From: Trinickia caryophylli | Lineage (GTDB): Bacteria; Pseudomonadota; Gammaproteobacteria; Burkholderiales; Burkholderiaceae | Assembly (NCBI RefSeq): GCF_034424545.1 | Contig: NZ_CP139970.1 | Coordinates: 620,001-684,000 of the forward strand | DNA: 64,000 nt | Reading direction: 5' to 3' | Part shown: positions 19,383-28,807 of the stretch, piece by piece | Layout of the letters: each line of letters begins with the position of its first letter | Position numbering within the stretch: the stretch's first letter is position 1 | Program-made: the position numbers and the translations under genes | The notes under the pieces: model-generated | What the model saw: only the letters and a program-made list of their open reading frames with translations | Told to the model about the DNA's origin: nothing | Database searches by the model: none

Positions 19383-21902
19383 ATGTTGACCGATCGGCTT
19401 TTCGCACGTTCGGCGCGGCCACCCGGTCTCCGGGCGGATTCGTCGCCGTCCCGCTGGCACCACGGACCCTGGTGGTCGAATTCCTATTTGCTGACGCCGC
19501 TGCTGTCGATCCTGGTATTCCTGGTCGTCATGAGCCTGATTCTGTGGAGCCTGAATCGGCGCGAGCAGCAGCAGCAGGAAGACACCCTCTATCGCAATGT
19601 GGCGTGGGCGCAGCAACAGATCCGGCTCTCGATGACGGGCGCGCAGGAACAGTTGCAGGCGCTCTCGCGGGATCTCTCGGCCGGGCATGCCGACCAGCGT
19701 TCGTTCCAGATGTCGACCACCGACATCATGCAGGCGCACCCCGAAATCCTGTACATGAACTGGTACACGAGCCAGAAGCAGCCGCGCTGGCCCGATACGG
19801 CGCTGCCGCTCGCCGGGCAGCGCTTCGCGCGGCTCACCGATGCTCAAATGGAGCTCGCCGTGGCCGCTGCCTTCGGCGAGGCGCGCAGCACGCGGCGGCA
19901 GGTGTACTCGCCGCTCATCTACGACGATCTCGGCAACGGCTATCTGACGCTGCAAACGCCGGTCTATCGCGATCGCGAGTTTCTCGGCTCGATCTCGGCG
20001 GTGTTCTCGATCGAGGGCGTGCTGAAGTACGACATTCCGCCCGAGCTCTCGGCCAAGTACAAGATCTCGCTCATCGACGCCAACAACCGCGAGTTGGCCA
20101 CCACGTCCACGCGCCCGCGCCTGCCGCGCGATCTCTTTTACGATCTGCCGCTCGATCCGCCCGGTCAGGGCCTGACCGTGCGCGTCTACGCATTCCCGCA
20201 GCTCACGAACTTCACGAACAACACGCTCGTGTGGCTCGTGGCCGGCCTGTCGTGCTTCGTGCTCTGGAGCTTGTGGAGCCTTTGGAAGCACACGCGGCAA
20301 CGCTTCGAGGCGCAGCAGGCGCTCTACGCGGAAGCGTTCTTCCGGCGCGCAATGGAAAATTCGGTGCTGATCGGCATGCGCGTGCTCGACATGCACGGCC
20401 GCATCACGCACGTGAATCCGGCGTTCTGCCGGATGACGGGCTGGGACGAAAGCGATCTCGTCGGCAAGACGGCGCCGTTCCCGTACTGGCCGCGCGATGC
20501 CTACCCCGAGATGCAGCGGCAACTCGACATGACGCTGCGCGGCAAGGCGCCTTCGTCGGGTTTCGAGTTGCGCGTGCGCCGCAAGGACGGCTCGATCTTC
20601 CACGCGCGCCTTTACGTTTCGCCGCTCATCGACAGCTCCGGCCGGCAAACGGGCTGGATGTCGTCGATGACCGACATCACCGAGCCCAAGCGCGCGCGCG
20701 AGGAACTGGCCGCCGCGCACGAGCGCTTCACGACGGTGCTCGAGAGCCTCGATGCGGCCGTGTCGGTCCTGGCTGCCGACGAAGCGGAGCTGCTCTTCGC
20801 TAACCGCTACTACCGGCATTTGTTCGGCATCCGCCCCGATGGCCACCTCGAGCTTGCCGGAGGCGGCTTCGATTCGACGCAGGCATCGTCCGATTCGATC
20901 GACATGGTCGATACCTATGCCGGGCTGCCAGCCGCGGCGCTGACCGAGAGCACGGCCGACGCGCAGGAAGTCTACGTGCAGAGCATCCAGAAGTGGTTCG
21001 AGGTACGGCGCCAGTACATCCAGTGGGTGGACGGCCACCTCGCCCAGATGCAGATCGCAACCGACATCACGACGCGCAAGCAGGCTCAGGAGCTCGCACG
21101 CCAGCAGGAAGAAAAGCTGCATTTCACAAGCCGCCTGATGACGATGGGCGAGATGGCCTCCTCGCTCGCACACGAGCTGAACCAGCCGCTCGCGGCGATC
21201 AACAACTACTGTTCGGGCACCGTCGCGCTCGTCAAAGCCGGGCGCACGACGCCCGATACGCTGTTGCCCGTGCTCGAGAAAACGGCGCAGCAGGCCGTGC
21301 GCGCCGGCATGATCATCAAGCGCATCCGCGAATTCGTGAAGCGCAGCGAGCCCAAGCGCCAAGCCGCGCGCGTGTCCGACATCGTCGCCGACGCGGTTGG
21401 CCTCGCCGAAATCGAGGCACGCAAGCGCCGCATCCGCATCCTCACCGAAATTCGCTCGCGCCTGCCCGTCATCTACGTCGACCCGGTGCTGATCGAGCAG
21501 GTGCTCGTCAACCTGCTGAAAAACGCGGCCGAGGCCATGCACGAGGCACGGCCCAATGCAGTCGATCCGGTCATCCGCGTCGTCGTCAGGCTCGAAGCCG
21601 GATTTGTCTGTATCAGCGTGGTCGATCAGGGCCCCGGTGTCGACGAAGCGGCGATCGAACGCCTGTTCGAGCCGTTTTACAGCACCAAGTTGGACGGCAT
21701 GGGCATGGGGCTCAACATCTGCCGCTCCATCATCGAATCGCACCGCGGCCGGCTGTGGGTCGTCAACAACGTCGACGCCGGCGGGAAGATCACAGGCGCC
21801 ACTTTTCACTGTAGTCTGCCGATCGGCGAGCCTGCCGATTCGGGCCACCATGGCGGCGGCACCGAGGCACACAAACCGCAAACCGTTACGGGAGAGTTAT
21901 GA
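19383..21902 (+). CDS. Membrane PAS-domain sensor histidine kinase, FixL-like
   Basis: An 839-residue kinase. A transmembrane segment at about 34-56 and a second near 282-302 flank a periplasmic sensor region of some 225 residues. Two PAS-like domains follow (about 325-445 and 455-570). The kinase core has the H-box SSLAHELNQPLAAINNYC, N-box NLLKNAAEAM and G-boxes DQGPGVDE and GMGMGLNICRS. The H-box and HisKA type match FixL/DctB-like kinases, but the periplasmic domain means it is not a soluble heme FixL. Its stop overlaps the response regulator start (ATGA), so the two are a pair. It is divergent from aceE; the signal is unknown. Confidence 0.88.
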   Translation: MLTDRLFARSARPPGLRADSSPSRWHHGPWWSNSYLLTPLLSILVFLVVMSLILWSLNRREQQQQEDTLYRNVAWAQQQIRLSMTGAQEQLQALSRDLSAGHADQRSFQMSTTDIMQAHPEILYMNWYTSQKQPRWPDTALPLAGQRFARLTDAQMELAVAAAFGEARSTRRQVYSPLIYDDLGNGYLTLQTPVYRDREFLGSISAVFSIEGVLKYDIPPELSAKYKISLIDANNRELATTSTRPRLPRDLFYDLPLDPPGQGLTVRVYAFPQLTNFTNNTLVWLVAGLSCFVLWSLWSLWKHTRQRFEAQQALYAEAFFRRAMENSVLIGMRVLDMHGRITHVNPAFCRMTGWDESDLVGKTAPFPYWPRDAYPEMQRQLDMTLRGKAPSSGFELRVRRKDGSIFHARLYVSPLIDSSGRQTGWMSSMTDITEPKRAREELAAAHERFTTVLESLDAAVSVLAADEAELLFANRYYRHLFGIRPDGHLELAGGGFDSTQASSDSIDMVDTYAGLPAAALTESTADAQEVYVQSIQKWFEVRRQYIQWVDGHLAQMQIATDITTRKQAQELARQQEEKLHFTSRLMTMGEMASSLAHELNQPLAAINNYCSGTVALVKAGRTTPDTLLPVLEKTAQQAVRAGMIIKRIREFVKRSEPKRQAARVSDIVADAVGLAEIEARKRRIRILTEIRSRLPVIYVDPVLIEQVLVNLLKNAAEAMHEARPNAVDPVIRVVVRLEAGFVCISVVDQGPGVDEAAIERLFEPFYSTKLDGMGMGLNICRSIIESHRGRLWVVNNVDAGGKITGATFHCSLPIGEPADSGHHGGGTEAHKPQTVTGEL

Positions 21903-22537
21903 GTAGCCCAGTCACCACTCAGGAAACCGTCTTTGTCGTCGACGACGACGAGGCCGTACGCGATTCGCTGCGTTGGCTGCTCGAGGCAAACGGCTATCGG
22001 GTGCAGTGCTTCTCGAGCGCCGAGCAGTTCCTCGAAGCCTACCAGCCCGCGCATCAGGCGGGGCAGATCGCCTGCCTGATTCTCGACGTGCGCATGTCCG
22101 GCATGAGCGGGCTCGAGCTGCAAGAGCGGCTCATCGCCGAGAACGCTTCGCTGCCGATCATCTTCGTGACCGGCCACGGCGACGTGCCGATGGCCGTATC
22201 CACGATGAAAAAAGGCGCGATGGACTTTATCGAGAAACCGTTCGACGAAGCCGAGTTGCGCAAGCTCGTCGAGCGCATGCTCGACAAGGCCCGCAGCGAG
22301 AGCAGCACCGTGCAGCAGCAGCGCGCCGCGGCGGAACGGCTTTCGAAGCTCACGGCGCGCGAGCATCAGGTGCTCGAGCGCATCATCGCGGGCCGCCTGA
22401 ACAAGCAGATCGCCGACGACCTCGGCATCAGCATCAAGACCGTCGAGGCCCACCGGGCCAACATCATGGAAAAGCTCAACGTGAATACGGTCGCCGATCT
22501 GCTGCGCCTCGCCCTCTCGAACAAGCCGCAACAGTAG
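21899..22537 (+). CDS. FixJ-family response regulator
   Basis: A 212-residue regulator. Residues 1-125 form a receiver domain, with acidic pocket VVDDDEA, phosphoacceptor Asp63 (LILDVRMSG) and Lys in IEKPFDE. Residues about 145-205 form a LuxR/FixJ-type HTH (LTAREHQVLERIIAGRLNKQIADDL). It is translationally coupled to the kinase by an ATGA overlap. Its targets are not known. The shared upstream region with aceE makes the pdh operon one candidate, but that is only position-based inference. Confidence 0.93.
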   Translation: MSSPVTTQETVFVVDDDEAVRDSLRWLLEANGYRVQCFSSAEQFLEAYQPAHQAGQIACLILDVRMSGMSGLELQERLIAENASLPIIFVTGHGDVPMAVSTMKKGAMDFIEKPFDEAELRKLVERMLDKARSESSTVQQQRAAAERLSKLTAREHQVLERIIAGRLNKQIADDLGISIKTVEAHRANIMEKLNVNTVADLLRLALSNKPQQ

Positions 22538-22621
22538 GCAATCGGCGGCAAAGCGGTGCGCGACGCGGCGCGGAATCGGGCCGCGGGCGGCGCCCCCACC
22601 GCCCCCACCGCCCCTCTCCCA

Positions 22622-22645
22622 GCGCGCCGCAGCCTCGCGGCGCGC
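22622..22645. terminator. GC-rich hairpin after the FixJ-like gene
   Basis: GCGCGCCGC and GCGGCGCGC form a 9-bp perfect stem with a 6-base loop, 85 bp after the stop codon. It lacks a T run, so termination is uncertain. A TATAAT hexamer at 22654-22659 just downstream may be the folD -10, though no good -35 is present. Confidence 0.4.
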
Positions 22646-22808
22646 CGCAGCGGTATAATTGCCGCTTGCGCATAAGCGGCCGGCACCCGGCCGTGGCATG
22701 TCCTGCGTACGGCGCAGCACCGGCGCCGCACCCCCTCCGCCCCGCGGCCTTCGAGGCCCGCGCCGCTACCTGCGCCACCGCGTCGCCACTCTCTACATCC
22801 ACCGAATC

Positions 22809-23669
22809 ATGACAGCCAAACTGATCGACGGCATCGCCCTTTCCAAGACCTTGCGCACCGACGTGGCCACGCGCGCAGCCGCGCTCGCGGCTCGCGGGCG
22901 CAAGCCGGGGCTCGCCGTCGTGCTCGTGGGCGACAACCCCGCCAGCGCCGTCTATGTGCGCAACAAGATCAAGGCTTGCGAAGACAACGGCATCCACTCG
23001 TCATGCGACCGCTATCCGGCCACGCTCTCCGAAGCGGAACTGCTCGCGCGCATCGACGCGCTCAACCGGGACCCGGGCATCCACGGCATTCTGGTTCAGT
23101 TGCCGCTGCCGCCGCATATCGACAGCCACAAAGTGATCGAAGCCATCGCGCCGGAAAAGGACGTAGACGGTTTTCACGTGGCCAATGCCGGTGCCCTGAT
23201 GACGGGCAAGCCGCTGTTCCGTCCCTGCACGCCATACGGCGTCATGAAGATGTTCGAAGCCTGTGGCATCGATCTGAAAGGCGCCGAGGCCGTCGTGATC
23301 GGGCGCTCGAACATCGTCGGCAAACCGATGGCGCTGCTTTTGCTCGAAGCGGGCGCCACGGTCACGATCTGCCACAGCAAGACGCGCGATCTGGCCGCGC
23401 ACACGAAGCGTGCCGACGTGATCGTCGCGGCCACCGGCAAGCGCCAGCTCGTGACGGCCGATATGGTCAAGCCCGGCGCCGTCGTCATCGACGTGGGCAT
23501 GAATCGGGACGATGCGGGTAAGCTCTGCGGCGACGTGGACTTCCCCGGCGTATCGGAAGTCGCCGGCTTCATCACGCCCGTGCCCGGCGGCGTCGGGCCG
23601 ATGACGATCACGATGCTGCTCGTCAATACGATCGAGGCCGCCGAGCGCTGCGCCGCACAAGGTGCGTGA
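22809..23669 (+). CDS. folD: Methylene-THF dehydrogenase/cyclohydrolase FolD
   Basis: A 286-residue bifunctional enzyme that interconverts 5,10-methylene-, methenyl- and 10-formyl-tetrahydrofolate, using NADP, in one-carbon metabolism. Signatures are [14 protein letters not shown] (catalytic Lys in the YxxxK motif), [19 protein letters not shown], the Rossmann motif [13 protein letters not shown], and the C-terminal [14 protein letters not shown]. The start [12 protein letters not shown] is the conserved N-terminus. It stands alone, with 271 bp upstream and 119 bp downstream free of genes. Confidence 0.97.
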   Translation: MTAKLIDGIALSKTLRTDVATRAAALAARGRKPGLAVVLVGDNPASAVYVRNKIKACEDNGIHSSCDRYPATLSEAELLARIDALNRDPGIHGILVQLPLPPHIDSHKVIEAIAPEKDVDGFHVANAGALMTGKPLFRPCTPYGVMKMFEACGIDLKGAEAVVIGRSNIVGKPMALLLLEAGATVTICHSKTRDLAAHTKRADVIVAATGKRQLVTADMVKPGAVVIDVGMNRDDAGKLCGDVDFPGVSEVAGFITPVPGGVGPMTITMLLVNTIEAAERCAAQGA

Positions 23670-23788
23670 CGGCTCCGGCCGGAAGTGAAAAAGCGTAACG
23701 CCGGTTGGAAAAAGCGCATAGCGTCCCAATACTGTGGAAAACGGGCGCATGATGCCCGTCAGTCCGATCAACGATCACAGGAAGCTCC

Positions 23789-25924
23789 ATGGTCCAGAAC
23801 ACGTCCGATACGCTCTCTCCGTCCGCGTCCGGCGCGTCGCCGCAAACAGGCAACCCGCTGCTCGACTTCTCTGGCCTGCCCCGCTTCGGCGAAATCCGCC
23901 CCGAGCACGTTACGCCGGCGCTCGATGTCCTGCTTGCCGATGCGCAAGCGGCCATCGACCGCGCACTCGATGCGCGAACGCCGGCCACCTGGGCCGACGT
24001 CGTCGATGCCACGGAGCGCGCGACGGAGCCGCTATCGCGTGCATGGGGCATCGTCGGTCACCTGAACGCCGTGGCCGACACGCCCGAATTGCGCGCCGCG
24101 TACGGCGAAAATCTGCCGCGCGTGACCGAGTTCTGGTCGAGCGTCGGGCAGAACCTCGCCCTCTTCGAAAAGTACAAGGCCATCGCGACCGGCCCGGAAC
24201 TGGCCTCGCTCAGCGTCGAGCGCAAGAAGATCCTCGATAACGCGCTGCGCGACTTCCGCTTGTCGGGCGCCGAGCTGCCCGAAGACCAAAAGCCGCGCTT
24301 CGCCGAACTGCAGGAGCACCAGGCGGCCCTCGCGAAGTCGTTTTCCGACCATGTGCTCGACTCGACGAACGCTTACGCGTACATCGCGAAGGCCGAAGAC
24401 GAACTCGCCGGCCTGCCCGAAGACGTCGTTCAGGCCGCGCGTCAGGCGGCACAGAGCGCCGGGCTCGAAGGCTGGAAGTTCACGCTGCACTTTCCTTCCT
24501 ACTTTCCGATCATGCAGTACGCCACGCATCGGCCGATGCGCGAAGCCATGTACCGCGCATACGTCACGCGCGCCTCGGAGTTCGGCAGCCTGTACGGTGC
24601 GGGCAAGCCCGAATGGGACAACACGGACGTCATCGCCGAGCTTCTGAAGCTGCGGCGCGAGGAAGCCCGGATGCTCGGCTACCGCAACTTCGCCGAGGTT
24701 TCCCTCGTGCCGAAAATGGCCGACTCGCCGGAGCAAGTCGTTGCGTTCCTCGAGGATCTCGCGCAGCGTGCGCGCCCGCATGCCGAGCAAGACTGGCAGG
24801 AACTGCGTGACTTCGCGGCGCGCGAGCTCGGACTGGCTCAGCTCGAGCCGTGGGATATCGCGTTCGCGAGCGAGCGGCTGCGCGAGAAGCGCTATGCATT
24901 CTCGGAAAACGAGGTCAAGCAGTACTTCCCGGAGCCGGCGGTGCTGGGCGGCCTTTTCAAGGTCGCCGAAACGCTCTTCGGCGTTCGCATTCGCCGCGAC
25001 GAAGCCCCTGTCTGGCACCCTGACGTGCGCTTTTTCCGCGTGGAGGATCGCGACGGCACGCTCGTCGCCCAGTTCTATCTCGACCTCTACGCGCGCGAAG
25101 GCAAGCGCGGCGGCGCCTGGATGGACGACGCCCGCTCGCGGCATCGCAGGCCGGACGGCGGCCTGCAAACGCCGGTCGCCTACCTGACCTGCAACTTCTC
25201 GGCCCCGGTCGGCGGCAAGCCGGCGTGCTTCACGCACGACGAAGTCATCACGCTTTTCCATGAATTCGGGCATGGGATCCACCACATGCTCACACGCGTG
25301 GACGAACTCGCGGTGGCGGGCATCAACGGCGTGGAATGGGACGCCGTCGAGCTGCCCTCGCAGTTCATGGAGAACTTCTGCTGGGAATGGGACGTGCTCG
25401 CCGATATGTCGGCGCACGTCGATAGCGGCGCCCGACTGCCGCGCGAGCTCTTCGAGAAAATGCTCGCGGCGAAGAACTTCCAAAGCGGACTCGGCACGAT
25501 GCGCCAGATCGTGTTCTCGATGTTCGACATGCGCTTGCATGTCGACTTCGATCCGGCCGGCCCCCTCAGCGCAAACGACCTCGCGCGCGAAATCAACGGA
25601 CGCTACCAGGTGGTGCCGCAAGCCTCTTTCTCGCGCTGGCCGAACACATTCAGCCATATCTTCGCGGGCGGCTACGCGGCCGGCTACTACAGCTACAAGT
25701 GGGCCGAGGTGCTGTCGGCCGATGCCTATGCCGCGTTCGAAGACGCCGCACACACGAGCGGCAGCGTGCTCGATGCGGCGACGGGCCAACGCTATCGCCA
25801 TGAAATCCTCGAGGTAGGCGGCAGCCGTCCGGCGATGGAGTCGTTCAAGGCCTTCCGCGGGCGCGCGCCGACCATCGATGCGCTGTTGCGCCACAACGGC
25901 ATGGCCGGTACCACAGCGCACTGA
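23789..25924 (+). CDS. prlC: Oligopeptidase A (M3 zinc metallopeptidase)
   Basis: A 711-residue cytoplasmic zinc peptidase that degrades signal-peptide fragments and other short peptides. The zinc motif HEFGH is at His491-Glu492-Phe-Gly-His495 (TLFHEFGHGIHHML), and further conserved segments are NGVEWDAVELPSQFMEN and FAGGYAAGYYSYKWAEVL. Length and fold match OpdA/PrlC. In E. coli the gene is heat-shock regulated. Here GTTGGAA and CCCAAT spaced about 14 bp near 23704-23730 loosely resemble a sigma-32 promoter, which I hold at low confidence. Confidence 0.95.
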   Translation: MVQNTSDTLSPSASGASPQTGNPLLDFSGLPRFGEIRPEHVTPALDVLLADAQAAIDRALDARTPATWADVVDATERATEPLSRAWGIVGHLNAVADTPELRAAYGENLPRVTEFWSSVGQNLALFEKYKAIATGPELASLSVERKKILDNALRDFRLSGAELPEDQKPRFAELQEHQAALAKSFSDHVLDSTNAYAYIAKAEDELAGLPEDVVQAARQAAQSAGLEGWKFTLHFPSYFPIMQYATHRPMREAMYRAYVTRASEFGSLYGAGKPEWDNTDVIAELLKLRREEARMLGYRNFAEVSLVPKMADSPEQVVAFLEDLAQRARPHAEQDWQELRDFAARELGLAQLEPWDIAFASERLREKRYAFSENEVKQYFPEPAVLGGLFKVAETLFGVRIRRDEAPVWHPDVRFFRVEDRDGTLVAQFYLDLYAREGKRGGAWMDDARSRHRRPDGGLQTPVAYLTCNFSAPVGGKPACFTHDEVITLFHEFGHGIHHMLTRVDELAVAGINGVEWDAVELPSQFMENFCWEWDVLADMSAHVDSGARLPRELFEKMLAAKNFQSGLGTMRQIVFSMFDMRLHVDFDPAGPLSANDLAREINGRYQVVPQASFSRWPNTFSHIFAGGYAAGYYSYKWAEVLSADAYAAFEDAAHTSGSVLDAATGQRYRHEILEVGGSRPAMESFKAFRGRAPTIDALLRHNGMAGTTAH

Positions 25925-25943
25925 AACCGCTGGCCCGCCCGTT

Positions 25944-25981
25944 AAAACGGCGCCGCCGCCATCGAGGCGCGGCGCCGTTTT
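25944..25981. terminator. Bidirectional terminator, prlC/codA
   Basis: AAAACGGCGCCG pairs with CGGCGCCGTTTT over a 14-base loop that can extend the stem. T runs occur on both strands. It lies between the convergent prlC and codA-like genes. Confidence 0.85.
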
Positions 25982-26058
25982 CGTTCGTTCCTGCCGTCGT
26001 CGATCCCCCCCTGGCATACGCCGCAGTACAGATAGCGCCCGGTCGCGGGTTTGCCTGT

Positions 26059-27351
26059 TCAGTGACGATTCGGCAGTTTGAAATCGACGCGGCTCGGCCG
26101 GCTGTCGATCGCAAGCGTCGCGTCCGCAGCCGGCGTGCGCGCAATGACCTTTCCACCGCGCACCACGGCGAGCCGCGTCGCGCGCAGGCGAATCGCCTCG
26201 ACCGGATCGCCCGCGTCGAGCAGCACGCAGTCCGCCCGCCGCCCCACCGCGATGCCGTACTCTTCGAGCCCGAGAATGCGCGCCGGGTTGACCGTCACCG
26301 CGTCGAAGGCCGCACGCATCGCGGCCAGCCCCGTCATCTGCGCGACGTGCAACCCCATGTGCGCCACCTCGAGCATGTCAGCCGAGCCCAGGCTGTACCA
26401 GGGGTCCATCGCGCAGTCGTGACCGAACGCAACGTCGATCCCCGCCGCGATCATCTCAGGCACGCGCGTCATGCCACGCCGCTTCGGATAGGTATCCGCG
26501 CGCCCTTGCAGCGTAATGTTGATGAGCGGATTGGCAATGGCGGCCACGCCCGATTCGCGCATCAGCGGCAACAGCTTGCTCACATAGTAGTTGTCCATCG
26601 AGTGCATGGACGTCAGATGCGAGCCGGCCACGCGGCCCCCAAGGCCGAGCCGGTGAGCTTCGGCGCAAAGCGTCTCGATGTGGCGTGAGAGCGGGTCGTC
26701 CGATTCGTCGCAATGCATGTCGACGGGCAAGCCTTTTTCGGCCGCGAATTCGCAGAGCAGGCGCACCGATGCGGCGCCGTCGGCCATCGTGCGCTCGAAG
26801 TGCGGAATGCCGCCCACGACGTCGACACCCATCGCGACGGCCCGCTTCAGGTTGTCGAAAGCTCCCGTGCTGCGCAACACGCCGTCCTGCGGAAAAGCCA
26901 CGAGCTGCAAGTCGAGATATGGCGCCACACGACGCTTCACTTCGAGCAGCGCCTCGACCGCGAGCAGCCGCTCGTCGCAGACGTCGACGTGCGAGCGGAT
27001 GGCGAGCAGTCCGCGCGCCGCAGCCCAGTCGCAATAGGCCATCGCGCGCTCGACGAGCGCATCCTGCGTCAATTGCGGCTTGAGCTCGCCCCAAAGCGCG
27101 ATCCCCTCGAGCAGCGTGCCGGAGGCGTTCACGCGCGGCAGCCCGTACGACAGCGTGGCATCGAGATGAAAGTGCGCATCGACGAAAGGCGGCGTCACGA
27201 GGCGCGCCGCCGCGTCGATCTCCTCCACTGCCGTCGCCGCGAGGTTCGGTTCGATGGCCGCGAAGCGGCCGCCCTCGATGCCGATATCGACCGGAAGGTC
27301 GTGCCCGGCAATGTGGGCCGGCAAGGCGGCGCGGCGAATGATCAAATCCAT
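26059..27351 (-). CDS. codA: Cytosine deaminase-type amidohydrolase
   Basis: A 430-residue amidohydrolase close to E. coli CodA, which deaminates cytosine to uracil. Metal ligands are visible: His60 and His62 in DAHFHLD, a His in MHCDESDDP, and an Asp in GHDCAMDPWYSLGSADML. That last block and HMGLHVAQMTG are near-diagnostic of CodA. Related enzymes act on isoguanine, creatinine or triazines, so the exact substrate is not certain. I chose MDLIIRRAALPAH as the start, since the upstream frame is antisense-like. No cytosine permease (codB) is adjacent. Confidence 0.85.
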   Translation of the reverse strand: MDLIIRRAALPAHIAGHDLPVDIGIEGGRFAAIEPNLAATAVEEIDAAARLVTPPFVDAHFHLDATLSYGLPRVNASGTLLEGIALWGELKPQLTQDALVERAMAYCDWAAARGLLAIRSHVDVCDERLLAVEALLEVKRRVAPYLDLQLVAFPQDGVLRSTGAFDNLKRAVAMGVDVVGGIPHFERTMADGAASVRLLCEFAAEKGLPVDMHCDESDDPLSRHIETLCAEAHRLGLGGRVAGSHLTSMHSMDNYYVSKLLPLMRESGVAAIANPLINITLQGRADTYPKRRGMTRVPEMIAAGIDVAFGHDCAMDPWYSLGSADMLEVAHMGLHVAQMTGLAAMRAAFDAVTVNPARILGLEEYGIAVGRRADCVLLDAGDPVEAIRLRATRLAVVRGGKVIARTPAADATLAIDSRPSRVDFKLPNRH

Positions 27352-27469
27352 CGACGGGTCCTTTCGTTGGTCATGAGGCATGAGGCGGAAAGCGGAAGCG
27401 CGAGGCGTGGCGCAGGAGCACCTGCCATTTCCCGCCGCGGGCTGCGCATCGCCCGGACTGCTGCCGATT

Positions 27470-28579
27470 CTATCGAGTCGGCGGCCGGCCGACGGCATTT
27501 TCGTCGTCGAAGAGCAAAAACTGGCCGGTGGACTGGCCGTCGTCCTCCTCGAGCCGAACGCCGACGCCCAGCAGACGCACGGGCCTGTTGCGCCGTGCGA
27601 AGCCTTTTTCGAGCAGCGCGACGAACGTGGGCAAATGCGTGGCGTCGGCCACGCACTCGACAGTCGTGCGCTGAAAATCGGCGAAACGGACTTTTACGAA
27701 CAGCTTGCGAATGGCGGCGGCGGCACCCGCGCGCACGATGCGCGCGTCGAGTTCCCCCGCGAGCCGGCCGATCTCGGCCGCGCATTCGTCGAATGTACGC
27801 AAATCCGTAACGTAGGTCGTTTCGACGCTGATCGACTTGCGTTCACGGTCGGCCTTCACCGTGCGGTGATCGATGCCGCGCGACAGTTCGTAGAGCCGCT
27901 TGCCGAATACGCCGAAAAGTCGATGGAGATCGACGAGCGACCATTCGCGCAGATCGCTGCAGGTCGCCACGCCGAGTTTCTCGAGCTTGGCGGCGGTCAC
28001 CTTGCCCACACCGAAGATCTTGCGCACGGGCAGCGCGGCAACGAACGCATCGACCTCGTGCGGGCGCACGACGAAGAGCCCGTCGGGCTTGTTCCAGTCC
28101 GAGGCGATCTTCGCGATGAACTTGTTGGGCGCGACACCCGCGGACACCGTCACGCCGACAGTCTCGCGAACACGCGCGCGGATCTCTTCGGCCATCAGCG
28201 TCGCACTGCCCTTGCAACGCGACGAATGGGTGACGTCGAGATACGCCTCGTCGAGCGAGAGCGGCTCGACATCGGCCGTATAGTCCCGGTAGATCGCCAT
28301 GATCTGCCGCGAGGCGATGCGGTACTTTTCCATCGCCGAAGGCAGGATCAGGAGATCCGGGCACTTGCGCATCGCGAGCGCCGACGACATCGCGGAATGC
28401 ACGCCGAAGCGCCGCGCCTCGTAATTGCACGTCGCGATCACACCGCGCTGCTCCGGGCGCCCTCCGACGGCGAGCGGCCGGCCGCGCAGGCCCGGGTCGT
28501 CCCGCATCTCGACGGAGGCATAAAAGCAGTCGCAATCGCAATGGATGATTTTGCGCGGCACTGGCGCGCGGTCGTCCAT
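27470..28579 (-). CDS. dinB: DNA polymerase IV (Y-family)
   Basis: A 369-residue error-prone translesion polymerase. Catalytic carboxylates lie in HCDCDCFYASVEMR at the N-terminus and in SLDEAYLDVT. Helix-hairpin-helix and little-finger domains follow (FGVGKVTAAKLEKLGV). The C-terminal QFLLFDDE resembles a beta-clamp binding motif (QxxLF). I chose MDDRAPVPRKII at 28579: an ATG farther upstream would place the LexA box inside the coding region. The gene has a LexA-type box and its own promoter, and a 118-bp gap to codA. Confidence 0.95.
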   Translation of the reverse strand: MDDRAPVPRKIIHCDCDCFYASVEMRDDPGLRGRPLAVGGRPEQRGVIATCNYEARRFGVHSAMSSALAMRKCPDLLILPSAMEKYRIASRQIMAIYRDYTADVEPLSLDEAYLDVTHSSRCKGSATLMAEEIRARVRETVGVTVSAGVAPNKFIAKIASDWNKPDGLFVVRPHEVDAFVAALPVRKIFGVGKVTAAKLEKLGVATCSDLREWSLVDLHRLFGVFGKRLYELSRGIDHRTVKADRERKSISVETTYVTDLRTFDECAAEIGRLAGELDARIVRAGAAAAIRKLFVKVRFADFQRTTVECVADATHLPTFVALLEKGFARRNRPVRLLGVGVRLEEDDGQSTGQFLLFDDENAVGRPPTR

Positions 28580-28641
28580 CGCCCCGATGGGGGCGTCTGT
28601 CGAATCGGCAAGGAAGGGCGCGCGCGGGCTCAAAATGGCAT

Positions 28642-28671
28642 TACTGTACAAAAACACAGTGTCCATTTCAA
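28642..28671 (-). promoter_or_regulatory. SOS-controlled dinB promoter with LexA box
   Basis: The box at 28642-28661 reads CTGT-ACAAAAAC-ACAG at its core, an exact CTGT-N8-ACAG. On the minus strand a -35 TTGAAA (28671-28666), a 17-bp spacer and a -10 TACAGT (28648-28643) overlap it. LexA binding would cover the spacer and -10, so dinB should be induced by DNA damage. The leader would be about 57 nt. Confidence 0.88.
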
Positions 28672-28807
28672 GATGGCGCGCACCGAAACATCGGTGGTCA
28701 CACCGAGGAAGAAGGCGGCGCAGCGTCACACGCCGGTCCGCCCGCTCCCATATCGGTTCCACCCGGGCGTACGGGTGCGCCGGCCTCATCGAACGGCTGG
28801 GCCGGCG

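Noticed and set aside
19341..21881. An 846-codon minus-strand open frame opposite the FixL-like kinase
   Set aside because: It lies opposite a complete histidine kinase with all catalytic boxes, and its Asp/His/Arg-rich composition marks it as a shadow frame.
23740..23760. Hairpin ACGGGC-GCATGAT-GCCCGT as a folD terminator
   Set aside because: The stem is only six pairs with no T run after it.
24032..26017. A 661-codon minus-strand frame opposite prlC
   Set aside because: prlC has the zinc motif and full family length; the opposite frame has neither a known domain nor a ribosome site.
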